Shown here: positions 1-7,515 of the stretch, piece by piece
How positions within the stretch are numbered: the stretch's first letter is position 1
Layout of the letters: each line of letters opens with the position of its first letter
NCBI GenBank assembly: GCA_019449635.1
Contig: JAGRPI010000013.1
Location: 34,813 to 98,812, forward strand
Direction of reading: 5' to 3'
Length of the DNA: 64,000 bases
Source of the DNA: Candidatus Ferrigenium bremense
GTDB taxonomy: Bacteria > Pseudomonadota > Gammaproteobacteria > Burkholderiales > Gallionellaceae
Translations under genes and position numbers: made by a program
Notes under the pieces: generated by a model
The model's database searches: none
What the model saw: only the letters and a program-made list of their open reading frames with translations
What the model was told of the DNA's origin: nothing

Positions 1-97
1 AATGCGGGCGAGCATTCAGTGCGAACAGCGCGGCGCACAATACGCTCAGTACGCCGCCCGCCAGGCTGGTCACAATGATCCACGATAAAACCGTCAT
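1..97 (-). CDS. ZIP-family metal transporter, N-terminal fragment
   Basis: Only the first 32 codons lie in the window; the gene runs off the left edge. The start ATG is at 97 on the minus strand, 42 bases after the thrC stop, so it is probably the last member seen of the alaA-hom-thrC run. The visible peptide is one hydrophobic helix beginning MTVLSWIIVTSLAGG. This style (WI, SLAGG, LSV, ALFAL) is typical of the first membrane segment of bacterial ZIP/GufA-like divalent metal transporters. The family call rests on that segment alone; another membrane protein is possible. Confidence 0.5.
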   Translation of the reverse strand, partial: MTVLSWIIVTSLAGGVLSVLCAALFALNARPH

Positions 98-138
98 GGG
101 ATATGCTCAGGAAAGACCGGGCATGCAGGCAGTGCGGT

Positions 139-1545
139 TCACGCCGGGACCCTTGCCGCAATATATGCCTTCAACTGGTCTACTTGCGGCGGCAACGTAT
201 CGAAGCGCTGCGGCAGGCTTTCGATGTTCTCGTAACCTGCCGGCCGCTGCGGGTCTTGCCCCAATGCCTCGCGGATGGTTTCCTCGAACTTTGCCGGCAG
301 CGCGGTTTCCAGGCACACCAGCGGGATGCCGGCTTCGCGGTGTTGCAGTCCGGCCTTCATGCCGTCGGCGGTGTGCGGATCGATCACCACGCCGCATTGC
401 TGATGCACGCGGCGGATGGTGGCGATGCGGTTGGCGTGGCTGCTTGCTCCCGAGGCCAGGCCGAATTCCGGCACCCTCGCGAAATAAGGTGTCTGGCTGA
501 GATCGAAATAGCCATCTTTTTCCAGTTGCTGCCACAAACCCTTGAGGACTTGCGCATCGCGCCCGACCAGGTCGTAGACGAAACGCTCGAAGTTGGAGGC
601 CTTGGTGATGTCCATCGACGGGCTGCTGGTGTGCATCGTTTCCGGGCGCGGGCGGTACACGCCGGTCCTGAAGAACTCGTCGAGCACGTCGTTCTCGTTG
701 GTCGCGACGATCAGCTTGCGGATCGGCAGCCCCATCTGGCGCGCGATATGCCCGGCGCAGACATTGCCGAAATTGCCGGACGGAACTGCGAAGGAAACCT
801 GCTCATCGTTGATTTTGGTCAGCGCAAAATAAGTCTGGAAATAGTAAACCGCCTGCGCGACGACCCGCGCCCAGTTGATCGAGTTGACCGTGCCGATCCG
901 GTATTTTTCCTTGAAGGCCAGGTCGTTCGACACGGCCTTCACCATGTCCTGGCAGGCGTCAAACGGCGCGGTGACGGCGATGTTGAAGATATTCGTATCC
1001 TGCAGCGAGTACATCTGCGCAGTCTGGAACGGGCTCATCTTGCCGAGCGGCGACAGCATGAACACGCGGATGCCGCGCTTGCCGCGCATCGCGTATTCCG
1101 CCGCGGAGCCGGTGTCGCCGGAAGTGCCGCCGAGGATGTTCAGCTCGGCGTGATCCCTGGCCAATGCGTACTCGAACAGGTTGCCGAGCAACTGCATCGC
1201 AATGTCCTTGAACGCCAGTGTCGGGCCGTAGGACAGGCCGAGGATGTGCAGGCCGGGTTCCAGCGTCCTGAGCGGGGTGATCACCTCGCTGCCGAAAGCC
1301 TTGGCGGTGTAAGTCTTGTCGATGATGGCCTTGAGGTCGTCCGCCGGGATGTCGGTGGCGAAACGGCTGATCACCTCGAACGCCAGCTCGCGGTAATTCA
1401 TGCCGCGCATCGCCGCAAGTTCGGCTTGGTTCAGTTTAGGATAATGGTCGGGAACCGCCAGACCGCCGTCGTCGGCCAAACCGCCGAGCAGGATGTCGGT
1501 GAAGGATTTTGCGGCCATGCCGCCGCGGGTGCTGGTGTATTTCAT
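139..1545 (-). CDS. thrC: threonine synthase
   Basis: Pyridoxal-phosphate enzyme converting O-phosphohomoserine to threonine in the cytoplasm, the last step of threonine synthesis. The 468-residue product is full length for the long bacterial class. The N-terminus MKYTSTRGG and the segment LSYGPTLAFKD, with the PLP-binding lysine near residue 113, are diagnostic. The glycine-rich GGTSGDTGSAA stretch is the phosphate-binding loop. It follows hom on the same strand, so two of the threonine pathway steps are adjacent; no thrB homologue is present in the window. A 233-base gap filled with palindromic repeats separates it from hom, so co-transcription is uncertain. Confidence 0.97.
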   Translation of the reverse strand: MKYTSTRGGMAAKSFTDILLGGLADDGGLAVPDHYPKLNQAELAAMRGMNYRELAFEVISRFATDIPADDLKAIIDKTYTAKAFGSEVITPLRTLEPGLHILGLSYGPTLAFKDIAMQLLGNLFEYALARDHAELNILGGTSGDTGSAAEYAMRGKRGIRVFMLSPLGKMSPFQTAQMYSLQDTNIFNIAVTAPFDACQDMVKAVSNDLAFKEKYRIGTVNSINWARVVAQAVYYFQTYFALTKINDEQVSFAVPSGNFGNVCAGHIARQMGLPIRKLIVATNENDVLDEFFRTGVYRPRPETMHTSSPSMDITKASNFERFVYDLVGRDAQVLKGLWQQLEKDGYFDLSQTPYFARVPEFGLASGASSHANRIATIRRVHQQCGVVIDPHTADGMKAGLQHREAGIPLVCLETALPAKFEETIREALGQDPQRPAGYENIESLPQRFDTLPPQVDQLKAYIAARVPA

Positions 1546-1563
1546 TCGGTAAATTCCTCAACA

Positions 1564-1645
1564 GTAGGGCGCAATAACCAACGGGCATTGCGCCGTATGT
1601 ACGGCAAAACATTCGGTGCAATGCGCTACGCTTATTGCACCCTAC
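1564..1645. repeat. palindromic intergenic repeat (GTAGGGCGCA type)
   Basis: The sequence begins GTAGGGCGCAATA and ends with the complementary TATTGCACCCTAC, so it can fold into an imperfect hairpin of about 80 bases. Related units beginning GTAGGGCGCATT lie at 20835, 21345 and 22581. It lies between hom and thrC and may affect transcript stability or termination. Confidence 0.7.
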
Positions 1646-1658
1646 GAGTTCTTGGTTC

Positions 1659-1774
1659 GTAGGTTGGGTTAGCGCAGCGTAACCCAACAATTCATTTATG
1701 CAAAAATCGTACTGAGAAGCACAACCAACTGGACAGTTTGTTGGGTTACGCCGCGAGCGGCTAACCCAACCTGC
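1659..1774. repeat. paired REP-like palindromes (TAGGTTGGGTTAGCG type)
   Basis: Two inverted-repeat units face each other: 1659-1688 (GGTTGGGTTAGCG...CGTAACCCAAC) and 1740-1774 (GTTGGGTTACG...CTAACCCAACC). Each is itself a palindrome, giving a REP-doublet (REPIN-like) layout. Near-identical doublets, with C for T in the third position of the stem, lie at 14273-14360, 23300-23395 (inside addA) and 48542-48634, and a single unit at 34795-34824. Confidence 0.8.
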
Positions 1775-1778
1775 ATTG

Positions 1779-3089
1779 CTAGCCGAGCTGCTCCAGCCGC
1801 AGGCGCGTCACCTTGCCTGCCACCACCGGGAGCGCTTCCACTTTGGCAATCGCCGCGTTGATGCGCTTCTCGCGCGTCTGGTGGGTCAGCAGGATCAGGT
1901 CGGTCTGGTCTTCGCCTTCGTCCGGTTCCTTCTGTATCACCGCATCGATGGATATCTGCTCGTCGGCCAGGATGCGCGTGATGTCGGCCAGCACGCCCGG
2001 CTTGTCCTGCACGCGCAGGCGCAGGTAGTAGCTGGTGGTGACTTCGTCCATCGGCAGGATAGTCAGGTCGGACAACTGGTCCGGCTGGAAAGCCAGATGC
2101 GGCACGCGGTGTTCCGGGTCGGCGGTGTGCATGCGCGTCACGTCGACCAGATCGGCGATCACCGCGCTGGCGGTCGGTTCCGCGCCTGCGCCCTTGCCGT
2201 AATACAGCGTCGATCCGACCGCATCGCCCTGCACCAGCACCGCGTTCATCGCACCTTCAACGTTGGCAATCAGGCGTTTTGATGGAATCAGCGTGGGATG
2301 CACGCGCAACTCCACGCCTTCATCCGTGCGCCTTGCGATGCCGAGCAGCTTGATGCGGTAGCCGAGTTGTTCGGCATAGCGGATGTCGGTGGCATCCAGC
2401 TTGCTGATGCCCTCGATGTAGGCCTTGTCGAACTGCATCGGGATGCCGAATGCCAGCGCGGACAGGATGGTGATCTTGTGCGCCGCGTCCACGCCTTCGA
2501 TGTCGAAGGTCGGGTCGGCCTCGGCGTAGCCCAGACGCTGCGCCTCCTTCAGCACGGTGTCGAAGCTCAGGCCCTTGTCGCGCATCTCGGACAGGATGAA
2601 ATTGGTCGTGCCGTTGATGATGCCGGCGATCCACTGGATGCGGTTCGCGGTCAGGCCTTCGCGCAGCGCCTTGATGATCGGGATGCCGCCCGCCACCGCC
2701 GCCTCGAACGCGACCATCACGCCCCTGTCCTGTGCAGCCTTGAAAATCTCGTTGCCGTGCGTCGCAAGCAATGCCTTGTTGGCGGTGACCACATGCTTGC
2801 CGTTGGCAATCGCTTTCAGCACCAGGTCTTTCGCCACGCCATAGCCGCCGATCAGCTCGACGACGATATCCACTTCGGGGTCGGCCACCACCGAAAAGGC
2901 ATCGTCGGTGATGCGGCATGCGCCGCCGGTGACCTGCTTCGCCAGCTCCAGATTCTTGTCCGCTACCACGGTGATGCGTATCGGGCGTCCGGCACGGCGC
3001 GCGATCTCTTCCGCGTTGCGCCGCAACACAGTAAAAGTGCCGCCGCCGACTGTGCCGATACCGAGGAGCCCTACGTTGATTGGTTTCAT
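1779..3089 (-). CDS. hom: homoserine dehydrogenase
   Basis: NAD(P)-dependent reduction of aspartate semialdehyde to homoserine, the branch point to threonine and methionine. The 436-residue length fits the monofunctional enzyme. The Rossmann loop GLLGIGTVGGGT is at residues 8-18, the conserved TANKALLA lysine motif lies in the middle of the N-terminal half, and a C-terminal ACT domain starts near residue 350 (LRLRVQDKPGVLADI), the usual site of threonine feedback inhibition. It lies between alaA (100 bases upstream) and thrC. No aspartokinase domain is fused, unlike ThrA of enterobacteria. Confidence 0.97.
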   Translation of the reverse strand: MKPINVGLLGIGTVGGGTFTVLRRNAEEIARRAGRPIRITVVADKNLELAKQVTGGACRITDDAFSVVADPEVDIVVELIGGYGVAKDLVLKAIANGKHVVTANKALLATHGNEIFKAAQDRGVMVAFEAAVAGGIPIIKALREGLTANRIQWIAGIINGTTNFILSEMRDKGLSFDTVLKEAQRLGYAEADPTFDIEGVDAAHKITILSALAFGIPMQFDKAYIEGISKLDATDIRYAEQLGYRIKLLGIARRTDEGVELRVHPTLIPSKRLIANVEGAMNAVLVQGDAVGSTLYYGKGAGAEPTASAVIADLVDVTRMHTADPEHRVPHLAFQPDQLSDLTILPMDEVTTSYYLRLRVQDKPGVLADITRILADEQISIDAVIQKEPDEGEDQTDLILLTHQTREKRINAAIAKVEALPVVAGKVTRLRLEQLG

Positions 3090-3110
3090 TTAAATTCCTA
3101 GTTATTAGTA

Positions 3111-3175
3111 GGAAGACGTAAGACTTAAGTTGGTGTCGTCCGCTTCGCGGTTTTAACTAACAACTTACGTCTTCC
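3111..3175. repeat. inverted repeat between alaA and hom
   Basis: A perfect 12-base inverted repeat, GGAAGACGTAAG at 3111-3122 and CTTACGTCTTCC at 3164-3175, encloses about 41 bases. It fills most of the alaA-hom gap. It has no T-run typical of a rho-independent terminator, so it is called only as a repeat. Confidence 0.6.
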
Positions 3176-3189
3176 GACTTCCAACCGGT

Positions 3190-4416
3190 TTACGTGCCGT
3201 GTTGCTTGCGGTAGTTTTCCAGAAAGCGCGCGATGCGCCCGATCGCTTCGACCAGGTCATCCATATTAGGCAGGAACACCACGCGGATGTGGTCGGGGTG
3301 TATCCAGTTGAAGCCGCTGCCCTGCACGACCAGCACCTTCTCGGTTTCCAGCAGTTCGAGGATGAATTTCTGGTCATCCTCGATCGGATAGATCTTGGGA
3401 TCGAAGCGCGGAAACAGATACAACGCGGCCTTCGGCTTGACGCACGTCACGCCGGGAATTGCCGTAAGCAGCTTGTAGGCCAGGTCGCGCTGCTTGCACA
3501 GGCGTCCGCCCGGCGCGACCAGGTCGTTGATGCTCTGGTAGCCGCCCAGCGCGGTCTGGATGGCGAACTGCCCCGGCACATTGGAACACAGCCGCATCGA
3601 GGCCAGGATGGTCAGGCCGTTGATGTAATCCTGCGCGTGTTTCTTCTCGCCGGACACCACCATCCAGCCGGCCCGGTAACCGCAGGCGCGGTAGTTCTTC
3701 GACAGCCCGTTCAGCGTGAGAAACAGCACATCGTCGGCCAGCGAGGCGATCGAGGTATGCGTCGCGCCATCGTACAGCATCTTGTCGTAGATCTCGTCGG
3801 CGAAGACGATGAGTTCGTGTTCGCGCGCGATTTCTACCACTTCGTGCAGCAGCTCATCTGAATACAGCGCGCCGGTCGGATTGTTCGGATTGATGATGAC
3901 GATGGCGCGCGTGTTCGGCGTGATCTTGCTGCGTATGTCGGCAAGGTCGGGCATCCACTCGTTCTGCTCGTCGCACAGGTAATGGCGCGGTGTGCCGCCC
4001 GCCAGCGTGACCGCCGCCGTCCACAGCGGGTAATCCGGCGCGGGCACCAGCACCTCGTCGCCGGTGTTGAGCAACCCCTGCATCGCCATCACGATCAGTT
4101 CCGAAGCGCCGTTGCCGATGTAGATGTCCTCCAGCCCGACACCGGCGATCTTCTTGGACTGACAGTAATGCATGATCGCCTTGCGCGCCGCAAACATGCC
4201 CTTGGAATCGGAATAGCCGGACGAATTCGGCATGTTGAGGATCACGTCCTGCTGGATCTCCTCCGGCGCCTCGAAGCCGAACGGCGCAAGGTTGCCGATG
4301 TTCAGCTTGATGATGCGCTGCCCCTCCTCCTCCATCTGCTTGGCGCGTTCCATCACCGGCCCGCGGATGTCGTAGCACACGTTGGAAAGCTTGGTCGATT
4401 TCAATATGGGTTTCAC
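3190..4416 (-). CDS. alaA: PLP-dependent aminotransferase, AlaA-type (glutamate-pyruvate)
   Basis: Class I/II aminotransferase of 408 residues, the size of E. coli AlaA, which makes alanine from pyruvate and glutamate. The start MKPILKSTKLSNVCYDIRGP and the Schiff-base lysine K240 in LNGLSKNYRACGYRAGW match that group, as does the INPNNPTG cofactor-binding motif near residue 175. It is the first gene of the minus-strand run alaA-hom-thrC. A hairpin (4448-4470) lies just upstream of the start. Substrate specificity is inferred from the family; the placement next to hom and thrC fits an amino-acid biosynthetic role. Confidence 0.85.
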   Translation of the reverse strand: MKPILKSTKLSNVCYDIRGPVMERAKQMEEEGQRIIKLNIGNLAPFGFEAPEEIQQDVILNMPNSSGYSDSKGMFAARKAIMHYCQSKKIAGVGLEDIYIGNGASELIVMAMQGLLNTGDEVLVPAPDYPLWTAAVTLAGGTPRHYLCDEQNEWMPDLADIRSKITPNTRAIVIINPNNPTGALYSDELLHEVVEIAREHELIVFADEIYDKMLYDGATHTSIASLADDVLFLTLNGLSKNYRACGYRAGWMVVSGEKKHAQDYINGLTILASMRLCSNVPGQFAIQTALGGYQSINDLVAPGGRLCKQRDLAYKLLTAIPGVTCVKPKAALYLFPRFDPKIYPIEDDQKFILELLETEKVLVVQGSGFNWIHPDHIRVVFLPNMDDLVEAIGRIARFLENYRKQHGT

Positions 4417-4447
4417 GGTTCACCTGTAAGGTCGTGACGGCTTATCC

Positions 4448-4470
4448 GGGGGGCGCGATGGAGCGCCCCC
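4448..4470. other. GC-rich hairpin in the alaA/Mth938 divergent spacer
   Basis: The sequence reads GGGGGCGC, six bases, GCGCCCCC, an 8-bp perfect stem. It lies 32 bases upstream of the alaA start, within the short divergent spacer, so it could sit in the 5' leader or promoter of alaA. There is no T-run, and the role is unknown. Confidence 0.35.
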
Positions 4471-4563
4471 GCATGATAAAATCCGGCACAAGGCTGCAAA
4501 GGGCGCGATTTTACCTGCGCCGCCCCCGCACAGCAAATGCCATACGACAAAGGAGACCAGTCT

Positions 4564-4932
4564 TTGAAACTGCATCTGGCCAATCCCGGCGACACCAAAC
4601 TGTTCACCGCATACGGTGCGGATCACGTCATGGTCAACGGCGAGCGCCATGAGCGCAGCATCGCGGTGCTCGCGGAAGAGGTGCGCAGCGACTGGAATGC
4701 CGCCGGCTTCGACAGGCTGAACGAAACCCATTTCGCCTGGTTCCTCGCATTCAGACCAGACGTGCTGTTGCTCGGCACCGGCGCGCAGCAACGCTTTGCG
4801 CACCCGCGCCTGTACCGCGCGTTGACCGATGCGGGCATCGGCGTAGAGTGCATGACCACCCCGGCGGCATGCCGCACCTACAACATCCTGGTGGCGGAAG
4901 GCCGCAGGGTGATCGCGGCGATTTTGTTGTAA
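4564..4932 (+). CDS. Mth938-like domain protein (DUF498)
   Basis: Small cytoplasmic protein of the Mth938/NDUFAF3-like family, whose biochemical role in bacteria is not established. The TTG at 4564 is chosen as the start because AAAGGAGA (4549-4556) sits eight bases before it and the protein then begins MKLHLANPGDTKLFTAYG, the normal family start; an in-frame ATG at 4537 would put the ribosome site inside the gene. Family features visible are the FLAFRPDVLLLGTG strand-turn, the hydrophobic core, and the C-terminal MTTPAACRTYNIL (122 residues). It stands alone, divergent from alaA, and is followed by repeats. Confidence 0.8.
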   Translation: MKLHLANPGDTKLFTAYGADHVMVNGERHERSIAVLAEEVRSDWNAAGFDRLNETHFAWFLAFRPDVLLLGTGAQQRFAHPRLYRALTDAGIGVECMTTPAACRTYNILVAEGRRVIAAILL

Positions 4933-4943
4933 TACTCCAACAA

Positions 4944-5411
4944 CCGTTCGTCCCGAGTGCCGCGCATAGCGCGGTGTATCGAGGGAAGTAGCCCGCATAG
5001 CGGGCATATCGAAGGAGAAAATAAAATGGGGAGCCTACATGGCCTTCTGGGTTTACCTCCTTAGCTGTGCAGATGGCTCGTACTACACTGGCCACACTGA
5101 CAACTTGGAGCAACGTATCGGCGAACATCAGGCCGGAGCTTGTCCAGGTTACACAGCCGGCAGATTGCCTGTTAGCCTTGTCTGGTCGCAGGAATGTACG
5201 ACACGCGAAGAAGCATTGTCCGCTGAGATGCAGATCAAAGGGTGGAGCCGCAAGAAAAAGGAAGCAATGATGCGCGGCGATTGGGATGATGTTGCACTCT
5301 TGGCTAAAAAAGACTTTAGAAAAAACAGCCCATGAGTACCCTGAAAACTGGTATATCGATACACCCATTCCCCCTTCGATACGGCGCTATGCGCCTACTC
5401 AGGGCGAACGG
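4944..5411. mobile_element. candidate small mobile unit: GIY-YIG gene between imperfect inverted repeats
   Basis: The left end (4944-4985) begins CCGTTCGTCCCGAG and ends TATCGAGGG, with a GCGCATAGCGC palindrome in the middle. The right end (5372-5411), read on the opposite strand, begins CCGTTCGCCCTGAG and ends TATCGAAGGG with the same GCGCATAGCGC core. About 35 of 42 positions agree by eye. A second partial left unit lies at 4986-5015. The outer parts match the dispersed CCGTTCGCCCTGAG...TCGAAGGG repeat found at 37749, 52035 and 55032. The only gene inside is the GIY-YIG nuclease gene. No target duplication could be recognised. Mobility is inferred. Confidence 0.55.
5039..5335 (+). CDS. GIY-YIG nuclease family protein
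   Basis: A 98-residue single-domain member of the UPF0213/YhbQ-like GIY-YIG group. The motif appears as WVYLLSCADGSYYTGHT (residues 4-20, with VYL for GIY and YYTG for YIG), followed by the conserved arginine in NLEQRIGEH and the AEMQIKGWSRKKKEA segment that carries the family glutamate/lysine region. The start at 5039 has GGGGAG six bases upstream; an ATG at 5026 is out of frame. The gene lies inside a pair of inverted repeats, and composition does not differ obviously from the neighbours. Members of this group have no agreed cellular role; nicking or repeat mobilisation is only a guess from context. Confidence 0.85.
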   Translation: MAFWVYLLSCADGSYYTGHTDNLEQRIGEHQAGACPGYTAGRLPVSLVWSQECTTREEALSAEMQIKGWSRKKKEAMMRGDWDDVALLAKKDFRKNSP

Positions 5412-5432
5412 AAATGAACTTTACGGAGTGTC

Positions 5433-6383
5433 ATGAGCCAATCCCTGAAAAACGTCATCCGCCAGGCCGAGCAGATCATCCTCGGCAAGCCGCAGCAGAT
5501 CCGCCTCGCGCTCACCTGCCTGCTGGCGCGCGGCCATCTGCTCATCGAAGACCTGCCCGGCGTTGGCAAGACCACGCTGGCACAGGTGCTGGCACGCACG
5601 CTGGACTTGCAGTTCGGGCGCATCCAGTTCACCAGCGACCTGCTGCCTGCCGATATCCTCGGCGTATCGGTATACCAGCGCGCAGGTGCCGATCCGACAG
5701 GCGCCCCCAATTCAACAAGTGGAAAGTTCGTGTTCCACCCCGGCCCGATTTTCGCGCAAATGATCCTGGCGGACGAGGTGAACCGCGCCACACCCAAGGC
5801 GCAGAGCGCACTGCTGGAAGCGATGGAAGAGCAGCAGGTGACCATCGAAGGCACGACGCGCCCGCTGCCCGCGCCTTTCTTCGTCATTGCCACGCAGAAC
5901 CCGCTGCACCAGATCGGCACCTTCTCGCTGCCGGAATCGCAGCTGGACCGATTCCTGATGCGCATCCAGATGGGCTATCCCGACGCGCAGGCAGAGCGCG
6001 GCCTGCTGTCCGGCATGGACCGGCGCGAGATCATCGCCCACCTCAGCCCGCAGATGGAAAGTGCGGAACTGCTGGCGCTGCAACAGCGCGCCAGGCTGGT
6101 ATTCGCCTCTCCCGCGCTGCTCGATTACCTTCAGGCCATCCTGCGCCATACGCGCGAATCGGCGCGCTATACGCACGGCCTCAGCCCGCGCGCCGGGCTG
6201 GCGCTGCTTTCCGCCGCGCGCGCCTGGGCATTGCTCCACGAGCGCGAGGCAGTCATCCCGGAAGACGTGCAGGCAGTCTTGCCCGGCGTGGTCAGCCACC
6301 GCCTGCAGGCGGTCGGCGAATATCAGAAACAAAACAGCGATGTGCTGGTGCGCGAATTGATCGAGGCGGTCGCGATCCCGTAA
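5433..6383 (+). CDS. MoxR-family AAA+ ATPase
   Basis: AAA_3-type chaperone-like ATPase of 316 residues. Walker A is GVGKTT (residues 43-48), Walker B is ILADE (111-115), and sensor 1 lies in VIATQNP. It starts a tight operon with a DUF58 protein and a TgpA-type transglutaminase, an arrangement common in proteobacteria. MoxR proteins are thought to help maturation or assembly of partner complexes, often through metal-binding von Willebrand-type DUF58 partners; the specific client here is unknown. The start ATG follows ACGGAGTGTC. It lies just downstream of the GIY-YIG repeat unit, which now forms its upstream region. Confidence 0.93.
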   Translation: MSQSLKNVIRQAEQIILGKPQQIRLALTCLLARGHLLIEDLPGVGKTTLAQVLARTLDLQFGRIQFTSDLLPADILGVSVYQRAGADPTGAPNSTSGKFVFHPGPIFAQMILADEVNRATPKAQSALLEAMEEQQVTIEGTTRPLPAPFFVIATQNPLHQIGTFSLPESQLDRFLMRIQMGYPDAQAERGLLSGMDRREIIAHLSPQMESAELLALQQRARLVFASPALLDYLQAILRHTRESARYTHGLSPRAGLALLSAARAWALLHEREAVIPEDVQAVLPGVVSHRLQAVGEYQKQNSDVLVRELIEAVAIP

Positions 6384-6387
6384 TCCC

Positions 6388-7515
6388 GTGCTGACCGCAC
6401 TCAAAACCCGTTTTTTTACCTGGCTGTTCCGCCCGAAGATCGAAAGCGGAAGCGTCACCCTCACGCAGCGCCGCATCTTCATCCTGCCCACCCGGCAAGG
6501 CCTGGCGCTGGCCTTCATGCTGGTGCTGATGCTGCTCGGCGACATCAACTACAACCTCAGCCTCGGCTATGTGCTGACTTTCCTGCTGGCGATGATGGCG
6601 CTGATGTCCATGCTGCACGCCTTTCGCAATCTTGCACACCTGGAGATCCGTGCCGGTCATGCCGATGCCGCGTTCCGCGGCGGGACTGCACGATTTGTGC
6701 TGCATTTTCACAATCACGGCAAGTTGCCGCGCTACCGGCTGTGCCTGCGCGGAGGTAACGGCGCAGCCGTTGGTCAACTCGCGACGTCCTCCTTGCGGGG
6801 GTTGCGCAACGGCAAGGGCAACACGGCCAGCTTCGATGTGCCCGCCCTGCAGGACACCGAAGTCGCCTTCCCGGTACCCGCCACGCGGCGCGGCTGGCTG
6901 GACTTGGGCAGACTGACGCTGTACACCGAATTCCCGCTCGGCCTGTTCCATGCATGGTCATACCTGCATTTCGACACGCGCTGCCTGGTTTACCCCAGGC
7001 CCATGGCCGGTGTACCGCTGCCGTCCGGCACTGCACCGGATGGCGCAGGCAAGCGCAGCATCACCGGCGATGACGACTTCAGCGGGCTGCGCAAATATGT
7101 GGCGGGTGATGCCCTGCCGCGCATCGACTGGAAGGCGTTTGCGCGTGAACGGGGCTTGCAGGTCAAGCAATTCTCCACGCAGGCCGGCGAAGAATTATGG
7201 CTGGATATCGCCGACGCGCCCGACCGCAACGAGGAAGACAAACTGGCACGCATGACGCGCTGGGTACTGGATGCCGAGGCGCAAGGATTGCGTTACGGGC
7301 TGCGCCTGCCGGATGGCGGATTGCCCTCCAGCAGCGGCACGGCGCATCGCGACGCATGCCTGCGCCGGATTGCGCTGTTCAATCTGCCGCAGCACCCTCT
7401 CCCTCCTTCGACAAGCTCAGGACAGGCCAAGCCCTCTCTCACAAGTGGGAGAGGGGCTCGTTTTGTTCCCCTCTCCCGTTTACGGGAGAGGGGCAAGGGG
7501 AGAGGGCAAACATGA
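6388..7515 (+). CDS. DUF58 domain-containing protein
   Basis: Membrane-anchored DUF58 protein of 375 residues. Two hydrophobic segments (about residues 32-50 and 56-75) precede a long extracytoplasmic or cytosolic region that includes the hallmark GDDDFSGLRKYVAGDALPRIDWKAFAR-type region (split here; GLRKYVAGD, then IDWKA). The start is GTG at 6388, four bases after the moxR stop. The last 40 or so residues (from about LPQHPLPPS) are encoded by a cluster of dispersed repeats (7396-7510), so the natural C-terminus has been replaced or extended while the frame stays open to the ATGA overlap with the next gene. DUF58 proteins partner MoxR ATPases; function otherwise unknown. Confidence 0.9.
   Translation: MLTALKTRFFTWLFRPKIESGSVTLTQRRIFILPTRQGLALAFMLVLMLLGDINYNLSLGYVLTFLLAMMALMSMLHAFRNLAHLEIRAGHADAAFRGGTARFVLHFHNHGKLPRYRLCLRGGNGAAVGQLATSSLRGLRNGKGNTASFDVPALQDTEVAFPVPATRRGWLDLGRLTLYTEFPLGLFHAWSYLHFDTRCLVYPRPMAGVPLPSGTAPDGAGKRSITGDDDFSGLRKYVAGDALPRIDWKAFARERGLQVKQFSTQAGEELWLDIADAPDRNEEDKLARMTRWVLDAEAQGLRYGLRLPDGGLPSSSGTAHRDACLRRIALFNLPQHPLPPSTSSGQAKPSLTSGRGARFVPLSRLRERGKGRGQT
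7396..7510. repeat. repeat cluster forming the 3' end of the DUF58 gene
   Basis: Two copies of the CTCTCCC...GGGAGAGG palindrome, with a TTCGACAAGCTCAGGAC unit inserted in the first, lie inside the reading frame. The protein reads low-complexity (PPSTSSGQAKPSLTSGRG, then RLRERGKGRG). The same palindrome family recurs inside addA (23085, 24157, 24640, 25598), addB (27335) and in the spacer at 37605. Confidence 0.75.

Noticed and set aside
103..1662. 519-codon plus-strand frame opposite thrC
   Set aside because: thrC is complete with its PLP motif on the minus strand; the plus-strand frame has no recognisable fold and runs into repeats.
3090..3189. Attenuator or riboswitch before hom
   Set aside because: Only a simple inverted repeat without a T-run, leader peptide or known aptamer pattern.
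4944..5020. Tandem GCATAGCG palindromes as a possible CRISPR array
   Set aside because: Only two unequal units, no spacers of constant length and no cas genes.
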